NCBI GenBank assembly: GCA_013695335.1
Contig: JACDAR010000030.1
Location: forward strand, 1 to 28,838
Length of the DNA stretch: 28,838 bases
Reading direction: 5' to 3'
From: Rubrobacter sp.
GTDB lineage: Bacteria > Actinomycetota > Rubrobacteria > Rubrobacterales > Rubrobacteraceae
The notes beneath the pieces were generated by a model. It was not told the DNA's origin and did no database searches. It saw nothing but the letters and a program-made list of their open reading frames with translations. Positions 8,129-15,868 of this stretch are shown here, piece by piece (the first letter of the stretch is position 1; the number at the start of each line of letters is the position of its first letter). Made by a program: the position numbers and the translations under genes.

Positions 8129-9033
8129 GCCCCTTCTCCGTTCTTGTGGTTGCCGTAGTAGGTGAGGAAGACTTCTTCGAGGCTGGGCCGGTCGTACTCC
8201 ATGTTCACGAGCCGGTGCCTGGCAGCCTGCTTGATCACCACGTCCAGGTTGTCGTAGAGGGTAAATGAAACCTTCGTCCCATCTGACTTCAGATCCTCTA
8301 CGCCAGGCAGCGCCCCGAAAGACTCGCCGTCCACTGGTTCTTCGAAGGTCAGGCGGACGTGCCGGAAAGACTTGTCAACGAGGGTGTCTGTGGTCTCCAC
8401 GGCCACGAGTTTGCCGCCCCGGATGATCCCGACGCGGTCGCACACCCGCTCGACCTCGGCCAGATTATGAGATGAGAAGAAAACGGTTCTTCCCTCGGCC
8501 TGCGTCTCCTCGATGATGTCAAGGAATTCCTCCTGCACCAGCGGGTCGAGGCCGCCTGTCGGTTCGTCCAGGATGAGCAGCGGCGGCCTGTGGAACATGG
8601 CCTGGACCAGCCCGATCTTCTGCTTGTTCCCCCGTGAGAGCCGCCGCATCGGACGCCGCAGATCCGCCCCGAGCCGCTCCGCGAGCTCGTGGGCGTAGCC
8701 GAGGTCTTTGACACCGCGCAGCCTGGCAAAGTATTTCAGGAGCCCTTCGCCGGTCATCCTGTCCTCCAGCGCGAACTCGCCTGGCAGGTTTCCGACCCGA
8801 GCCCGGATCTCCACGCTATCCCGCCGGATGTCGAGCCCGAAGACCGTGGCGCTCCCGCCCGTGGGCTTCAGGAAACCGAGCAGCGTCCGAATGGTGGTGG
8901 TCTTCCCCGCGCCGTTCGGACCAAGAAACCCGAATACCTCGCCCGGCGCGACCACGAGGTTCACGTCCTCGATGCCAGGGGCCTTGCGCCCGTACCGCTT
9001 GCTGAGTCCTTCGGTCTCTATCGCCACGCTCAT
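8125..9033 (-). CDS. ABC transporter ATP-binding protein
   Basis: A 302-residue ATPase of the CcmA/drug-exporter class. It shows Walker A GPNGAGKT (38-45), an ABC signature written LSRGNKQKI (132-140), Walker B LLILDEP (152-158) followed by TGGLDP, and an H-loop in SSHNLAEVERV (about 188). The C-terminal 80 residues form the extra domain usual in ABC-2 exporter ATPases. Both gene borders overlap neighbours by 4 bp (regulator upstream, permease downstream), so the three are translationally coupled. It probably energises the permease at 7277-8128. Confidence 0.94.
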   Translation of the reverse strand: MSVAIETEGLSKRYGRKAPGIEDVNLVVAPGEVFGFLGPNGAGKTTTIRTLLGFLKPTGGSATVFGLDIRRDSVEIRARVGNLPGEFALEDRMTGEGLLKYFARLRGVKDLGYAHELAERLGADLRRPMRRLSRGNKQKIGLVQAMFHRPPLLILDEPTGGLDPLVQEEFLDIIEETQAEGRTVFFSSHNLAEVERVCDRVGIIRGGKLVAVETTDTLVDKSFRHVRLTFEEPVDGESFGALPGVEDLKSDGTKVSFTLYDNLDVVIKQAARHRLVNMEYDRPSLEEVFLTYYGNHKNGEGA

Positions 9034-9488
9034 CGCTCTTCCTCTCTCTCCCAGCGTTCCAGGATGACCGGCATCTCTTTCTCCCAGTATGCATAGAAGT
9101 CGCGCATCTCTTCGAGGTTACGCCGGGCGTCGGGGTTCTGGGAATTCAGGAGATCCAGGCCCCTCTCGGCCATCTCGCGGAAGTTACGCAACGCCGCCGC
9201 CTCGCGGCGCATGATCTCATGCCAGGCTCCGGGCCTTACGCGGAAGTGATCCCGCCTCTCACCCGGCCTGGACCACCGCTGGACGATGCCCATCTGCACT
9301 AGCGACCGCGTCGCCGAGCTTATGGAACCCCGGCTCGCCCCCACATCCTCCGCCAGCTCCTCCGCCGTCCGCTCCGGCGGGTCCGAGACCATAAGCACCC
9401 CCAGAACCCGCCCGAGCATCCGCGACAACCCGAACTGCCCGAACAGAAGCCCGAACTCCTCAAGATACCGATGCCGCTCTTCGTCCAT
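9030..9488 (-). CDS. GbsR/MarR-type winged-helix regulator
   Basis: A 152-residue DNA-binding protein. The winged helix spans about 20-95, with ERTAEELAEDVGASRGSISSATRSLVQMGIV as the helix-turn-helix and WSRPGERRDHFRVRPG as the wing. The charged C-terminal helix probably mediates dimerisation. GbsR proteins often repress adjacent transport operons in response to a small ligand. It is the first gene of the ABC operon and overlaps the ATPase gene by 4 bp. The promoter region carries an 18-bp near-palindrome over the -35, as expected for autorepression. The ATG at 9488 is preceded by GGGAGAG. Confidence 0.88.
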   Translation of the reverse strand: MDEERHRYLEEFGLLFGQFGLSRMLGRVLGVLMVSDPPERTAEELAEDVGASRGSISSATRSLVQMGIVQRWSRPGERRDHFRVRPGAWHEIMRREAAALRNFREMAERGLDLLNSQNPDARRNLEEMRDFYAYWEKEMPVILERWEREEER

Positions 9489-9512
9489 CCGCTCTCCCAG
9501 GTTCTTTAGATC

Positions 9513-9541
9513 AGTATACTGGTGTGTTTCGTAACTTTCAA
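9513..9541 (-). promoter_or_regulatory. Promoter of the gbsR-ABC operon (TTGAAA-17-TATACT)
   Basis: Read on the minus strand, TTGAAA (complement of 9536-9541) and TATACT (complement of 9513-9518) are separated by exactly 17 bp. The -10 lies 25 bp before the ATG at 9488. This is the best sigma-70-type promoter in the window. Confidence 0.75.
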
Positions 9542-9553
9542 TAATTACTGAAA
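9536..9553. promoter_or_regulatory. Probable operator: 18-bp near-palindrome over the -35 box
   Basis: TTTCAATAATTACTGAAA is an inverted repeat with a central TAATTA and a single mismatched pair. It covers the -35 hexamer of the gbsR promoter. It also shares GTTTC-GTAA half-sites with flanking TGTTTCGTAAC (9525-9535) and, inverted, GTGACGAAACA (9584-9594). The geometry suits a winged-helix dimer that blocks polymerase. The regulator encoded just downstream is the obvious candidate (inference). Confidence 0.6.
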
Positions 9554-9606
9554 CATCAAAATCTTTTCACCTGGGCGTGAGACGTGACGAAACATTTACC
9601 GGGGCG

Positions 9607-10299
9607 CTAGTGTGCGGAGAGGTAGGTTTCGATCCCGGCTTCCAGCTTCTCGGCTATCTGCTGCTGGCGCGCGCCGGTGCCGTTGGCGAGGAGCTTTCCT
9701 TCCGCGTTGCTGGTGATGAAGACGGTCTCCACGATGACCGCCGGCATGTTGCTCTTGAGCAGCACCCCTGAGGCGAACGAGTAAGGCGCCCTGGTGGCTA
9801 TGGCGCCCGTGCCTTCTGCCGCAGGCAGGGTGGAGAGGCTACCGAACACGGTCTGGGCGAGAGCCTTGTCCTTGCGCCACTTTCCGTAGAGGGTGGTCGT
9901 GTAGTCCGTCGCGGGGTTGGTGGAGCCGTTCATGTGGATGGAGACGAGAACCTTCGCGCCCGTGGTGTTGGCGTAGGCGGCGCGGTCGCTGTTCGAGAGG
10001 GTCTCCGAGTTGAGGGCGCGTGTCATGCAAACCTCGTATTTGTCCTCCAGGAGAGCCTTCAGTCTCTCGGCCACGTCCAGGGTCTGCTCCTTCTCCTTCA
10101 GGCCGTTCAGGCCGTACCGGGAGTTCACGGCGCCGGGGTCCGTCCCCCCATGCCCGGCGTCCAATACCACGTCGCCCCTGCACCCGATCTCCTGCGCCTC
10201 CGCGCCGGGGGAGAACGCCGCTATGGCGCATGCGCCAGCTATCAGGAGCGCGGCAAACATTGATGCCCAGACCTTGAGAGAACCACTCGCCGCCATCAT
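9607..10299 (-). CDS. Secreted N-acetylmuramoyl-L-alanine amidase (Amidase_3)
   Basis: A zinc amidase that cuts the bond between MurNAc and the stem peptide of peptidoglycan. The start is placed at the ATG at 10299 (a second ATG follows directly) because AGGAAGGGA lies just upstream; a longer frame reaches 10383 but has no support. Residues 1-35 form a signal peptide ending AEA. The catalytic domain has VLDAGHGGTDPG with zinc ligand H50, NGLKEKE with E69 as the likely second ligand, VSIHMNGS with H122, and a late VIVETVFITSNAEG holding the catalytic Glu. Size and motifs match a single-domain LytC/AmiC-type enzyme. There is no added cell-wall binding domain. Confidence 0.92.
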   Translation of the reverse strand: MMAASGSLKVWASMFAALLIAGACAIAAFSPGAEAQEIGCRGDVVLDAGHGGTDPGAVNSRYGLNGLKEKEQTLDVAERLKALLEDKYEVCMTRALNSETLSNSDRAAYANTTGAKVLVSIHMNGSTNPATDYTTTLYGKWRKDKALAQTVFGSLSTLPAAEGTGAIATRAPYSFASGVLLKSNMPAVIVETVFITSNAEGKLLANGTGARQQQIAEKLEAGIETYLSAH

Positions 10300-10461
10300 C
10301 CATTCCCTTCCTGAGAAACCTCGACCCTTACAGCTTAGACCCGCACGCGGGCCAGCGCATCCCCTAAATGGGCTAGTTTTCATGAGAATCGCCTTCGAGT
10401 ACGGTGCGGTGTCTTCTGTCGCGTCAGCGTGCGGATGGGGTCGGGAGCCGGGTCTGCGCGC

Positions 10462-11082
10462 CTAGCCTCCGAAGAGACGGGCGAAGAAACCGCGGCTCTT
10501 GAGGATCTTGAGTTCGGCCTCAAGGCGGGTGCGTTCTTCGACTAGCGAGGATTTCTCCTCGACGAGTTCCACATGCTGCCGGTTCAGGTTCTCACGCTCG
10601 GTTTCGAGCCTGGATTTCTCTTCTTCGAGCGTGGAGATGGTCCTCTCCTGGAGCTCGCGCTGGAACTCGACGAGGTTGAGGCGTTCGATCTCGGACCACA
10701 GGCGGTCCATCTCCACGCGGGCCGCGTCGCGTTCGGCCCGGATCTCCTCTACCTGCCGGTTGCGCTCTTCGAGGCGGGTCTTGTAATCCTGGCCCCGCTG
10801 CAACAATCGCTCGTAACGCTCGAATGGGACGGCTGGCAAACGGGAGCCGGATTCTCCCTCGTCCCCCATCACCTCACCCTCAAAGACCTCGTCCTCAGCA
10901 TCCTCGGCGCCCAACTCGCGGGCCAGCGCCTCCACGTCGGAGAGGACGAAACTGTGCCCGCCCTCGGGGGTTTCCTGTGCATTCAGACGGCCTTCTTCGA
11001 CGTAGCGCCTGACTACGCCCTGCGTGCGGCCCAGTATGGCCGCTGCGGCCCCGAGCCCAATGCGTTCCTCCCCCGTGTCCAT
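10462..11082 (-). CDS. MerR-like helix-turn-helix protein with long coiled coil
   Basis: A 206-residue protein of unknown function. Residues 6-55 look like a MerR/excisionase-type helix-turn-helix (AAAAILGRTQGVVRRYVEEGRLNA). An acidic linker covers about 58-80, and a strongly heptad, Glu/Arg-rich coiled coil runs from about 88 to 195. The last residues, RGFFARLFGG, form a short hydrophobic-basic tail that could be an amphipathic membrane or partner anchor. The layout resembles bacterial DNA-tethering or partition-type proteins more than a ligand-sensing MerR regulator. I cannot assign a role. It is a single gene, with a degenerate repeat array immediately upstream. Confidence 0.75.
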   Translation of the reverse strand: MDTGEERIGLGAAAAILGRTQGVVRRYVEEGRLNAQETPEGGHSFVLSDVEALARELGAEDAEDEVFEGEVMGDEGESGSRLPAVPFERYERLLQRGQDYKTRLEERNRQVEEIRAERDAARVEMDRLWSEIERLNLVEFQRELQERTISTLEEEKSRLETERENLNRQHVELVEEKSSLVEERTRLEAELKILKSRGFFARLFGG

Positions 11083-11090
11083 GCCTGAAT

Positions 11091-11160
11091 ATTAGCCTGT
11101 CAACGGTCGGCTTGTCAGCTTTGGAAGCCCATCAGCCTTTCAGCAGGTCAGCTTGTCAGG
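11091..11160. repeat. Four degenerate copies of a 14-bp RTCAGCYTGTCAGC repeat
   Basis: The units are ATTAGCCTGTCAAC (11091-11104), GTCGGCTTGTCAGC (11106-11119), ATCAGCCTTTCAGC (11131-11144) and GTCAGCTTGTCAGG (11147-11160). They lie between the coiled-coil gene start and the Rieske gene end. There is no coding potential. Spacing is irregular (15, 25 and 16 bp), so this is not a CRISPR array. Confidence 0.7.
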
Positions 11161-11241
11161 AAGGGAACCGGGATGCGTCGCCCCGTATCACCCCAACCGG
11201 GTAAGGGCCGAGCGGCAAGAAACCGAATTGTCCCGGCGCTG

Positions 11242-11781
11242 TCAGGCGCGGAAGACTTCCCCCTGGCGTACTTCGATGGGTATCTTTGGCAAGGGTTGCT
11301 GTGCAGGCGGGTTGACTACCTGGCCGTTGGACGCGTCGAAGATGGAGCCGTGACACGGGCAGGCGAGCTGTCCTCCCCTGTAGGCGACCGTGCAGCCCTG
11401 GTGGGTACAGACCGCCGAGAAGGCGGCAAAGTCCCCACTGTCGAGGTGAACCAGCAAAGCCGGCTTCCCCGAATCCTTGAACTTTACGGCCGATCCCGGC
11501 GCAACGTCGGAGGTCCGGGCGATAGCGTTTTCGCCGCCGGGAGCCTGTTGTGAGGAGCTATCGGACGCGCTGCTGGATGTGCTCCCGCTGCTCGATGCAG
11601 AGTCCGACGCACTGCCGGTAGATGCGCTGCTCGAAGCGGCGCTGCTTGAGGCGCTGCCGGACGCGCTGCCGCTGTTGCCTGAGCCTCCGCCGCAGGCGGA
11701 GAGGACTGATGCCCCGGCGACGCTCACACCTATGGCTCCTCCGAGCCGGATCAACTGCCCGCGCGAGATCTTCTCCTTCAA
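11242..11781 (-). CDS. Rieske [2Fe-2S] lipoprotein with Ser/Ala/Gly linker
   Basis: A 179-residue membrane-anchored iron-sulfur protein. The TTG start at 11781 follows GGGGAGGAG. Residues 1-30 form a lipoprotein signal ending LSAC (C30). A spacer of about 50 residues, almost only Ser, Ala, Gly and Asp (31-80), leads to the Rieske domain. Cluster ligands are C125 and H127 in CTHQGC and C141 and H144 in CPCHGS, with C130 and C143 as the expected disulfide. The domain is the small soluble type, so an electron-transfer role outside the membrane is likely. It is divergent from a DoxX protein. The partner is unknown. Confidence 0.9.
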   Translation of the reverse strand: MKEKISRGQLIRLGGAIGVSVAGASVLSACGGGSGNSGSASGSASSSAASSSASTGSASDSASSSGSTSSSASDSSSQQAPGGENAIARTSDVAPGSAVKFKDSGKPALLVHLDSGDFAAFSAVCTHQGCTVAYRGGQLACPCHGSIFDASNGQVVNPPAQQPLPKIPIEVRQGEVFRA

Positions 11782-11925
11782 GGCTCCTCCCCTCGTTGCC
11801 GGTCATGAAACTCTTCGTCACAAAGCTCTATACGCAAAGAGATCGATTGCGGTTGTGCCATCCTGCCGCCCCTGTCTTGCGTATACGTACAATAGTGTGA
11901 CGCAACGACAGAGAGGAGCCTTGAG

Positions 11926-12405
11926 ATGAACGGCATGTCGTGGGTACGCATCATCGTCGGGGCGGTCTGGATCAACGGCGCCCTGGAAAAAATCCTCAAC
12001 CCTGAGTTTCCCAGGCAATTCGCAGCAAGCCTTCAGGCCGGGGGGTTCGTCTCCCAGGCCCCGCCTTTCTTCCGGTCCTTCATGCAAGACACCGTCGTGC
12101 CCAACGCCGAGACCTTCGCCCAGCTCATGCGCGTCGGGGAGCTGGCGCTCGGGATAGCGCTGGTCCTTGGGCTGTTTACCAACCTGGCCGCCGTTGGCAG
12201 CATCGTTTTGAGCGCCATGATCCTGCTTTCCCAGGGCGGCGTTCGCTTCGGGACCGGGCTCGGTCCCCCCGAATTCCTGACTATTAACGTCCTGATCGCA
12301 CTTCTCTCGCTCGTCATCCTGATCAGCCTCGAATCGAAGACTTCATCGGCGAACATCAGGTTCCCAGGTCGCAAGCGGGGTTCTAGCTCGGGGAGCCGGA
12401 AGTGA
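11926..12405 (+). CDS. DoxX family membrane protein
   Basis: A 159-residue protein with four predicted membrane segments. WVRIIVGAVWINGALEKILNPEF at the start is the DoxX-type first helix. A periplasmic loop follows, then LMRVGELALGIALVLGLFTNLAA, VGSIVLSAMILLSQGG and LTINVLIALLSLVILISLE. DoxX relatives include quinone-linked thiosulfate oxidoreductase subunits, but most are uncharacterised. The ATG is preceded by GAGAGGAG. It is divergent from the Rieske lipoprotein gene across 144 bp, and its 3' end overlaps the convergent sulfotransferase gene by 23 bp. A quinone or redox link with the Rieske protein is only inference. Confidence 0.87.
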   Translation: MNGMSWVRIIVGAVWINGALEKILNPEFPRQFAASLQAGGFVSQAPPFFRSFMQDTVVPNAETFAQLMRVGELALGIALVLGLFTNLAAVGSIVLSAMILLSQGGVRFGTGLGPPEFLTINVLIALLSLVILISLESKTSSANIRFPGRKRGSSSGSRK

Positions 12406-13123
12406 TAGCGTACCCGCGCAGCCTCTCGTAGAGCGGCAGGCATTCTTCGAGTAGCGGCCCCAGCCTCTCCGGGAAAGGTTCTTCGTGGGGCGAATACCGG
12501 GCGAAACCCGTCGAGGCGTGGACGTTTTCGTACCAGTGCTTGGCCCACACGCCATCCTCCGGCTTGGGACCAGCGGGCCACGAGAGCATCGCCTCCTCGA
12601 AGGGCAGGCCGAGCTTCCCGCATGCGCGCCGCAGCACACCGGGCGGATCGAGCAGCAACTCTTTCGCGTCAAGCACAACGGGATCTCCGTCGCCTTGCAG
12701 CATGAACTCCAGGATCTCGACCTGTTCGGACAGCCCCGTGTCCCGTAGAACAGGGTTCGGGAGTTGCTTCGCCAGCGATGGGAGCATCTCTCGCGGGTTC
12801 CGGATCAAAAGCACGTTCGTGACTCTCTCCAGGAACTCCCGGTCGAGGCCGGGCAGATGATGTGCCATGTTTTTGTAGAAGCGGACAGGTCGTTCGCATG
12901 GTCCGAGGATAACCTCCCTGACTACCCGCTCTCCATCCCGGTCCATACTCCGCAGCACTTCCACTTCGCCTGGATGTCCGGGACCGACGGATGAGATGTA
13001 GTGGCCGTACAGCGGCTCGTCCACGACCACGGTGTCTGAGCGCTGGCGGAACGAGTACATCAGCGCCGTGGAAACGTTGCGCGGCCCTGACCACATACTG
13101 AGCCTCAGGCAATCGTCCGTCAC
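12383..13123 (-). CDS. Sulfotransferase-like protein
   Basis: A 246-residue P-loop-like protein. LRLSMWSGPRNVSTALMYSFRQR (7-29) matches the 5' phosphosulfate-binding loop of sulfotransferases, and VTNVLLIRNPREMLPSL (about 101-117) matches the 3'-phosphate binding strand. The fold is therefore clear, but the acceptor is unknown. The GTG start overlaps the aminotransferase stop by 4 bp, so the two are coupled and may act on one metabolite. It is the last gene of the lysA operon and overlaps the convergent DoxX gene. Confidence 0.82.
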   Translation of the reverse strand: MTDDCLRLSMWSGPRNVSTALMYSFRQRSDTVVVDEPLYGHYISSVGPGHPGEVEVLRSMDRDGERVVREVILGPCERPVRFYKNMAHHLPGLDREFLERVTNVLLIRNPREMLPSLAKQLPNPVLRDTGLSEQVEILEFMLQGDGDPVVLDAKELLLDPPGVLRRACGKLGLPFEEAMLSWPAGPKPEDGVWAKHWYENVHASTGFARYSPHEEPFPERLGPLLEECLPLYERLRGYAITSGSPS

Positions 13124-14037
13124 GTAGTCGCCCTGGCAACAGCCCCGGCGTAGAGTTCGGAGAGGCGGGCCGTCATGCCGCCGCGTTTGCCGGTTCCGAT
13201 GCGGCGTCCGTCAACCTCGATGACAGGGGTGAGGCTGCCGAAGGTTCCCGTTACGAAGGCTTCGTCCGCGCCGTACACGTCGGTCAGGGAGAAGGCGCGT
13301 TCGGTGACGGGGATGTCGTTCTCATGGCACAGTTCGATCACCATGCGGCGTGTGATCCCGTTCAGGCAATACTGGCCGGTCGAGGTCCACACCTCGCCGC
13401 CGCGCACTATGAAGAAATTGGTCGCGTTGCACGTGGCGACAGCGCCCGTCGGATCGAGCATCAACGCCTCGTCAGCGCCGGCCTTGAGCGCCTGAATCAG
13501 GGCGACTACCTCGTGCAGCTTGCTGTGGCAGTTGAGCTTCTGATCCAGGGTGTCAGGCGGCGGGCGTCGCACGGTCGAGGTGAAAAGACGGACGCCATGC
13601 TCTTTCACGTCAGGATCAGCCGTTTTGTGCTCAGCGATGATAACGACGTTCGGCCCGCCAACGACGAGGCGCGGGTCTTGCGAAGGTGTCTTCTTGTCGC
13701 CCCGCGTGACCATGAGGCGCACGTGAACGCTGTCGGAGTCCTCCATGCCGTTGCGGCGAATAGTCTCGTGCAGGGCGGCCGTTATTTCCTGCCGCGTCAT
13801 GCCGATGTCGAGGTCTATGGCCCGCGCCCCCTCGAAAAGTCGGTCGAGGTGCAGGTCGAGGAACGCAAACTCGCCCCCATGCAGCCTGACGCCCTCCCAC
13901 ACCCCATCCCCGACGAGAAAACCAGAATCGAATACCGAAACTTTGGCCTCGTTCCTGGGATGGAACTCGCCGTTGATGTACACGAGCACGTTCTCGTTGC
14001 GCCAGTCAGGCACGGCCTCATGCGTTCCCGGTGACAA
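13120..14037 (-). CDS. Fold-type IV PLP aminotransferase (BCAT/D-AAT-like)
   Basis: A 305-residue aminotransferase class IV enzyme. It shows VYINGEF near the start, SVFDSGFLVGDGVWEG (34-49) and HLDRLFEGA (63-71). The probable Schiff-base lysine is K167 in DTLDQKLN, with GADEALMLD following. The Glu that normally contacts the PLP ring nitrogen is replaced: the segment reads GAVATCNATNFF, with T202 at that place. The amino donor and product cannot be fixed. The TTG start at 14037 lies just after the GNAT stop and behind GGGGGGAGG; a GTG about 17 codons in is possible. Translational coupling to a sulfotransferase-like gene suggests a two-step modification. Confidence 0.88.
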   Translation of the reverse strand: MSPGTHEAVPDWRNENVLVYINGEFHPRNEAKVSVFDSGFLVGDGVWEGVRLHGGEFAFLDLHLDRLFEGARAIDLDIGMTRQEITAALHETIRRNGMEDSDSVHVRLMVTRGDKKTPSQDPRLVVGGPNVVIIAEHKTADPDVKEHGVRLFTSTVRRPPPDTLDQKLNCHSKLHEVVALIQALKAGADEALMLDPTGAVATCNATNFFIVRGGEVWTSTGQYCLNGITRRMVIELCHENDIPVTERAFSLTDVYGADEAFVTGTFGSLTPVIEVDGRRIGTGKRGGMTARLSELYAGAVARATT

Positions 14038-14583
14038 TCAGCCTCCCCCCAGAGTTCCGTACCATTCTGCACGCAGGACGCCCATCATCACGTTGTCCAC
14101 GTAGCGTCCGTCGAGCCACATGTGTTCACGCTGCCTTCCTTCTTCGACGAATCCGCCGGCCCGGTAGGCCCGTATGGCGCGTTCGTTTTCGGCGTGTACT
14201 TCGAGCCACACCCGGCGCAGGTTCCTGATGCGAAAGGCGTAGTCGAGGATCAATCTGATAGCCTCGCGCCCGTAGCCGCGGCCCCAGTAATCCTTGTCGC
14301 CAATGGTAATGCCGAGTTCCGCCTGCCTGGAGCTTTCGTCCATCTCGAATAGACCGCAGGTTCCGATGCATTCGTCGTCTGCCTCGATGGAGAACTCGAT
14401 CTTGCCTCGCGAAGGATCAGCAATCTCCCGGTCGAAGTCTTTCTGGAGGCGTTCGAGCGGTACGGGTGCTGGCGGATACCCGCCGCCCGCAAGTCCGACC
14501 TCCAGATCATTGCGAAACTCCAGCAGACGTGGCAAGTCCTCGCGCGCTATGGCCCGCAGCGTTACCTTCTCGCCCCGGAGCAC
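14038..14583 (-). CDS. GNAT acetyltransferase (RimJ/RimL-like)
   Basis: About 181 residues from a GTG at 14583, which lies 5 bp after the lysA stop. An in-frame extension to 14661 overlaps lysA and does not look like family sequence. Visible features are LRGEKVTLRAI at the start, GLFEMDESSRQAELGITIGDKDYWGRGYGREAI with the acetyl-CoA loop GRGYGRE, and LEVHAENERAIRAYRAGGFVEEG near the end. The substrate is unknown: a protein N-terminus, an amino acid or a small amine. No good Shine-Dalgarno is seen, so coupling to lysA translation is likely. Confidence 0.88.
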   Translation of the reverse strand: MLRGEKVTLRAIAREDLPRLLEFRNDLEVGLAGGGYPPAPVPLERLQKDFDREIADPSRGKIEFSIEADDECIGTCGLFEMDESSRQAELGITIGDKDYWGRGYGREAIRLILDYAFRIRNLRRVWLEVHAENERAIRAYRAGGFVEEGRQREHMWLDGRYVDNVMMGVLRAEWYGTLGGG

Positions 14584-14588
14584 CGTGT

Positions 14589-15839
14589 CTACAAGAAGGC
14601 GGGGACTAGCTCGCCTTTCACCAGATCGGCCATGTGTTCGCGCTCGCGGACGACGGCCCAACGGTCGCCCCGGACGAGGATCTCGGCGGGACGGCGGCGC
14701 GAATTGTAGTTGGAGGCCATCGCGAATCCGTATGCGCCAGCGCTCATCACGGCGAGCAGGTCTCCTTCGTGGGCGTCGGGAAGCTCGCGGTTGCGGGCCA
14801 GGTAGTCACCTGACTCACACACGGGACCGACGAGGTCGGCGTTCGACACGGAGCCGTCCTCCTGTACGGAGCGCACCTCGTGGTGGGCGTCGTAGAGGCT
14901 CGGACGCAGCAGGTCGTTCATCCCTGCGTCGGCGACTATGAAGTCCTTTTCTCCGGATCGCTTGCGGTACACGACGCTGGTGATGAGGGCTCCCGCGTTA
15001 CCAGATATATAGCGGCCCATTTCACAGAGTATCTTTGCGCCAGTGGCTTCCAGGGTCGGACGTATGGCATCAACGAGATCCTTCGGCGTCGGCGTCTCCT
15101 CGTCGTTGTAGCGGATGCCGAGGCCGCCGCCGATGTTGAAGTATTTGATGTCGTGGCCGCGACGCTTCAGTTCCTCGACGAGGTCGGCTGTCTTTTCGAC
15201 CGATTCGACGAACGGGTCGAGCTTGGTGATCTGGGACCCAATGTGCTGGTGGACCCCCATGATATCTACGCACCTGTACTCGCTTATCCTCTCAGCGAGT
15301 GCCAGCGCTTCGTCCACCGGGATGCCGAACTTGTCGAAGGCGCGGCCCGTGGAGACGTGGTCGTGGGTTCCGGCGTCAACGTCAGGGTTGACGCGCAGCG
15401 AGACGCGGGCCTGCTTACCGTGCCGGGCGGCGAGGCGTTCCAGGTGCTCCAGCTCCGACACCGACTCCACGTTGAAGAGCAGGATGCGCTCCCCGAGGCC
15501 GGCCATGATCTCCTCGTCAGTCTTGCCAACCCCGGCGAAGACCACCTTCTTGGGATCGAAGCCAGCCCGCATCGCCCGGTACAACTCGCCACCTGACACG
15601 ATATCCGCCCCGGCCCCGAAGGAAGCGAGCGCCCGCAGAACCGCGAGGTTCCCGTTCGCCTTGACCGCGTAGCAGACCAGGTGATCCAGATCCCCAAAAG
15701 CCTCGTCCAGCTCGCGATAGGCCCGCTCCAGCGCGGAATAGCTGTACACGTAAGCGGGGGTCCCGGCCCCCCGCGCTATCTCGGGGAGCGGGACCCCCTC
15801 ACAGTGGAGAACGCCCGCCTGGTAGTGAAACTCGTCCAA
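14589..15839 (-). CDS. lysA: Diaminopimelate decarboxylase LysA
   Basis: A PLP enzyme that decarboxylates meso-diaminopimelate to L-lysine. The start is placed at a TTG at 15839 because GAGGAGG lies 6-7 bases upstream and the protein then begins DEFHYQAGVLHCEGVPL, as in the family; the frame stays open to 15905 without support. PLP lysine K60 sits in CYAVKANGN. GVHQHIGSQI, the phosphate-binding GGGLGIRY, DAGMNDLLRPSLYDAHHE and the active-site Cys in GPVCESGDYLA follow. The usual EPGR is EMGR here. Its 416 residues are normal. It heads a minus-strand operon with GNAT, aminotransferase and sulfotransferase genes, and is divergent from a DapC-like gene. Confidence 0.95.
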   Translation of the reverse strand: MDEFHYQAGVLHCEGVPLPEIARGAGTPAYVYSYSALERAYRELDEAFGDLDHLVCYAVKANGNLAVLRALASFGAGADIVSGGELYRAMRAGFDPKKVVFAGVGKTDEEIMAGLGERILLFNVESVSELEHLERLAARHGKQARVSLRVNPDVDAGTHDHVSTGRAFDKFGIPVDEALALAERISEYRCVDIMGVHQHIGSQITKLDPFVESVEKTADLVEELKRRGHDIKYFNIGGGLGIRYNDEETPTPKDLVDAIRPTLEATGAKILCEMGRYISGNAGALITSVVYRKRSGEKDFIVADAGMNDLLRPSLYDAHHEVRSVQEDGSVSNADLVGPVCESGDYLARNRELPDAHEGDLLAVMSAGAYGFAMASNYNSRRRPAEILVRGDRWAVVREREHMADLVKGELVPAFL

Positions 15840-15868
15840 GATTAACCTCCTCGATTCCCGGCCCGTGC

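Noticed and set aside
11091..11160. CRISPR array
   Set aside because: Units are 14 bp, degenerate and irregularly spaced, with no spacers of constant length and no cas genes.
13324..14034. 236-codon open frame opposite the class IV aminotransferase
   Set aside because: Antisense shadow of a gene with full family motifs; no ribosome binding site and no recognisable domain.
14880..15596. 238-codon open frame opposite lysA
   Set aside because: Antisense shadow of lysA, whose motifs are complete.
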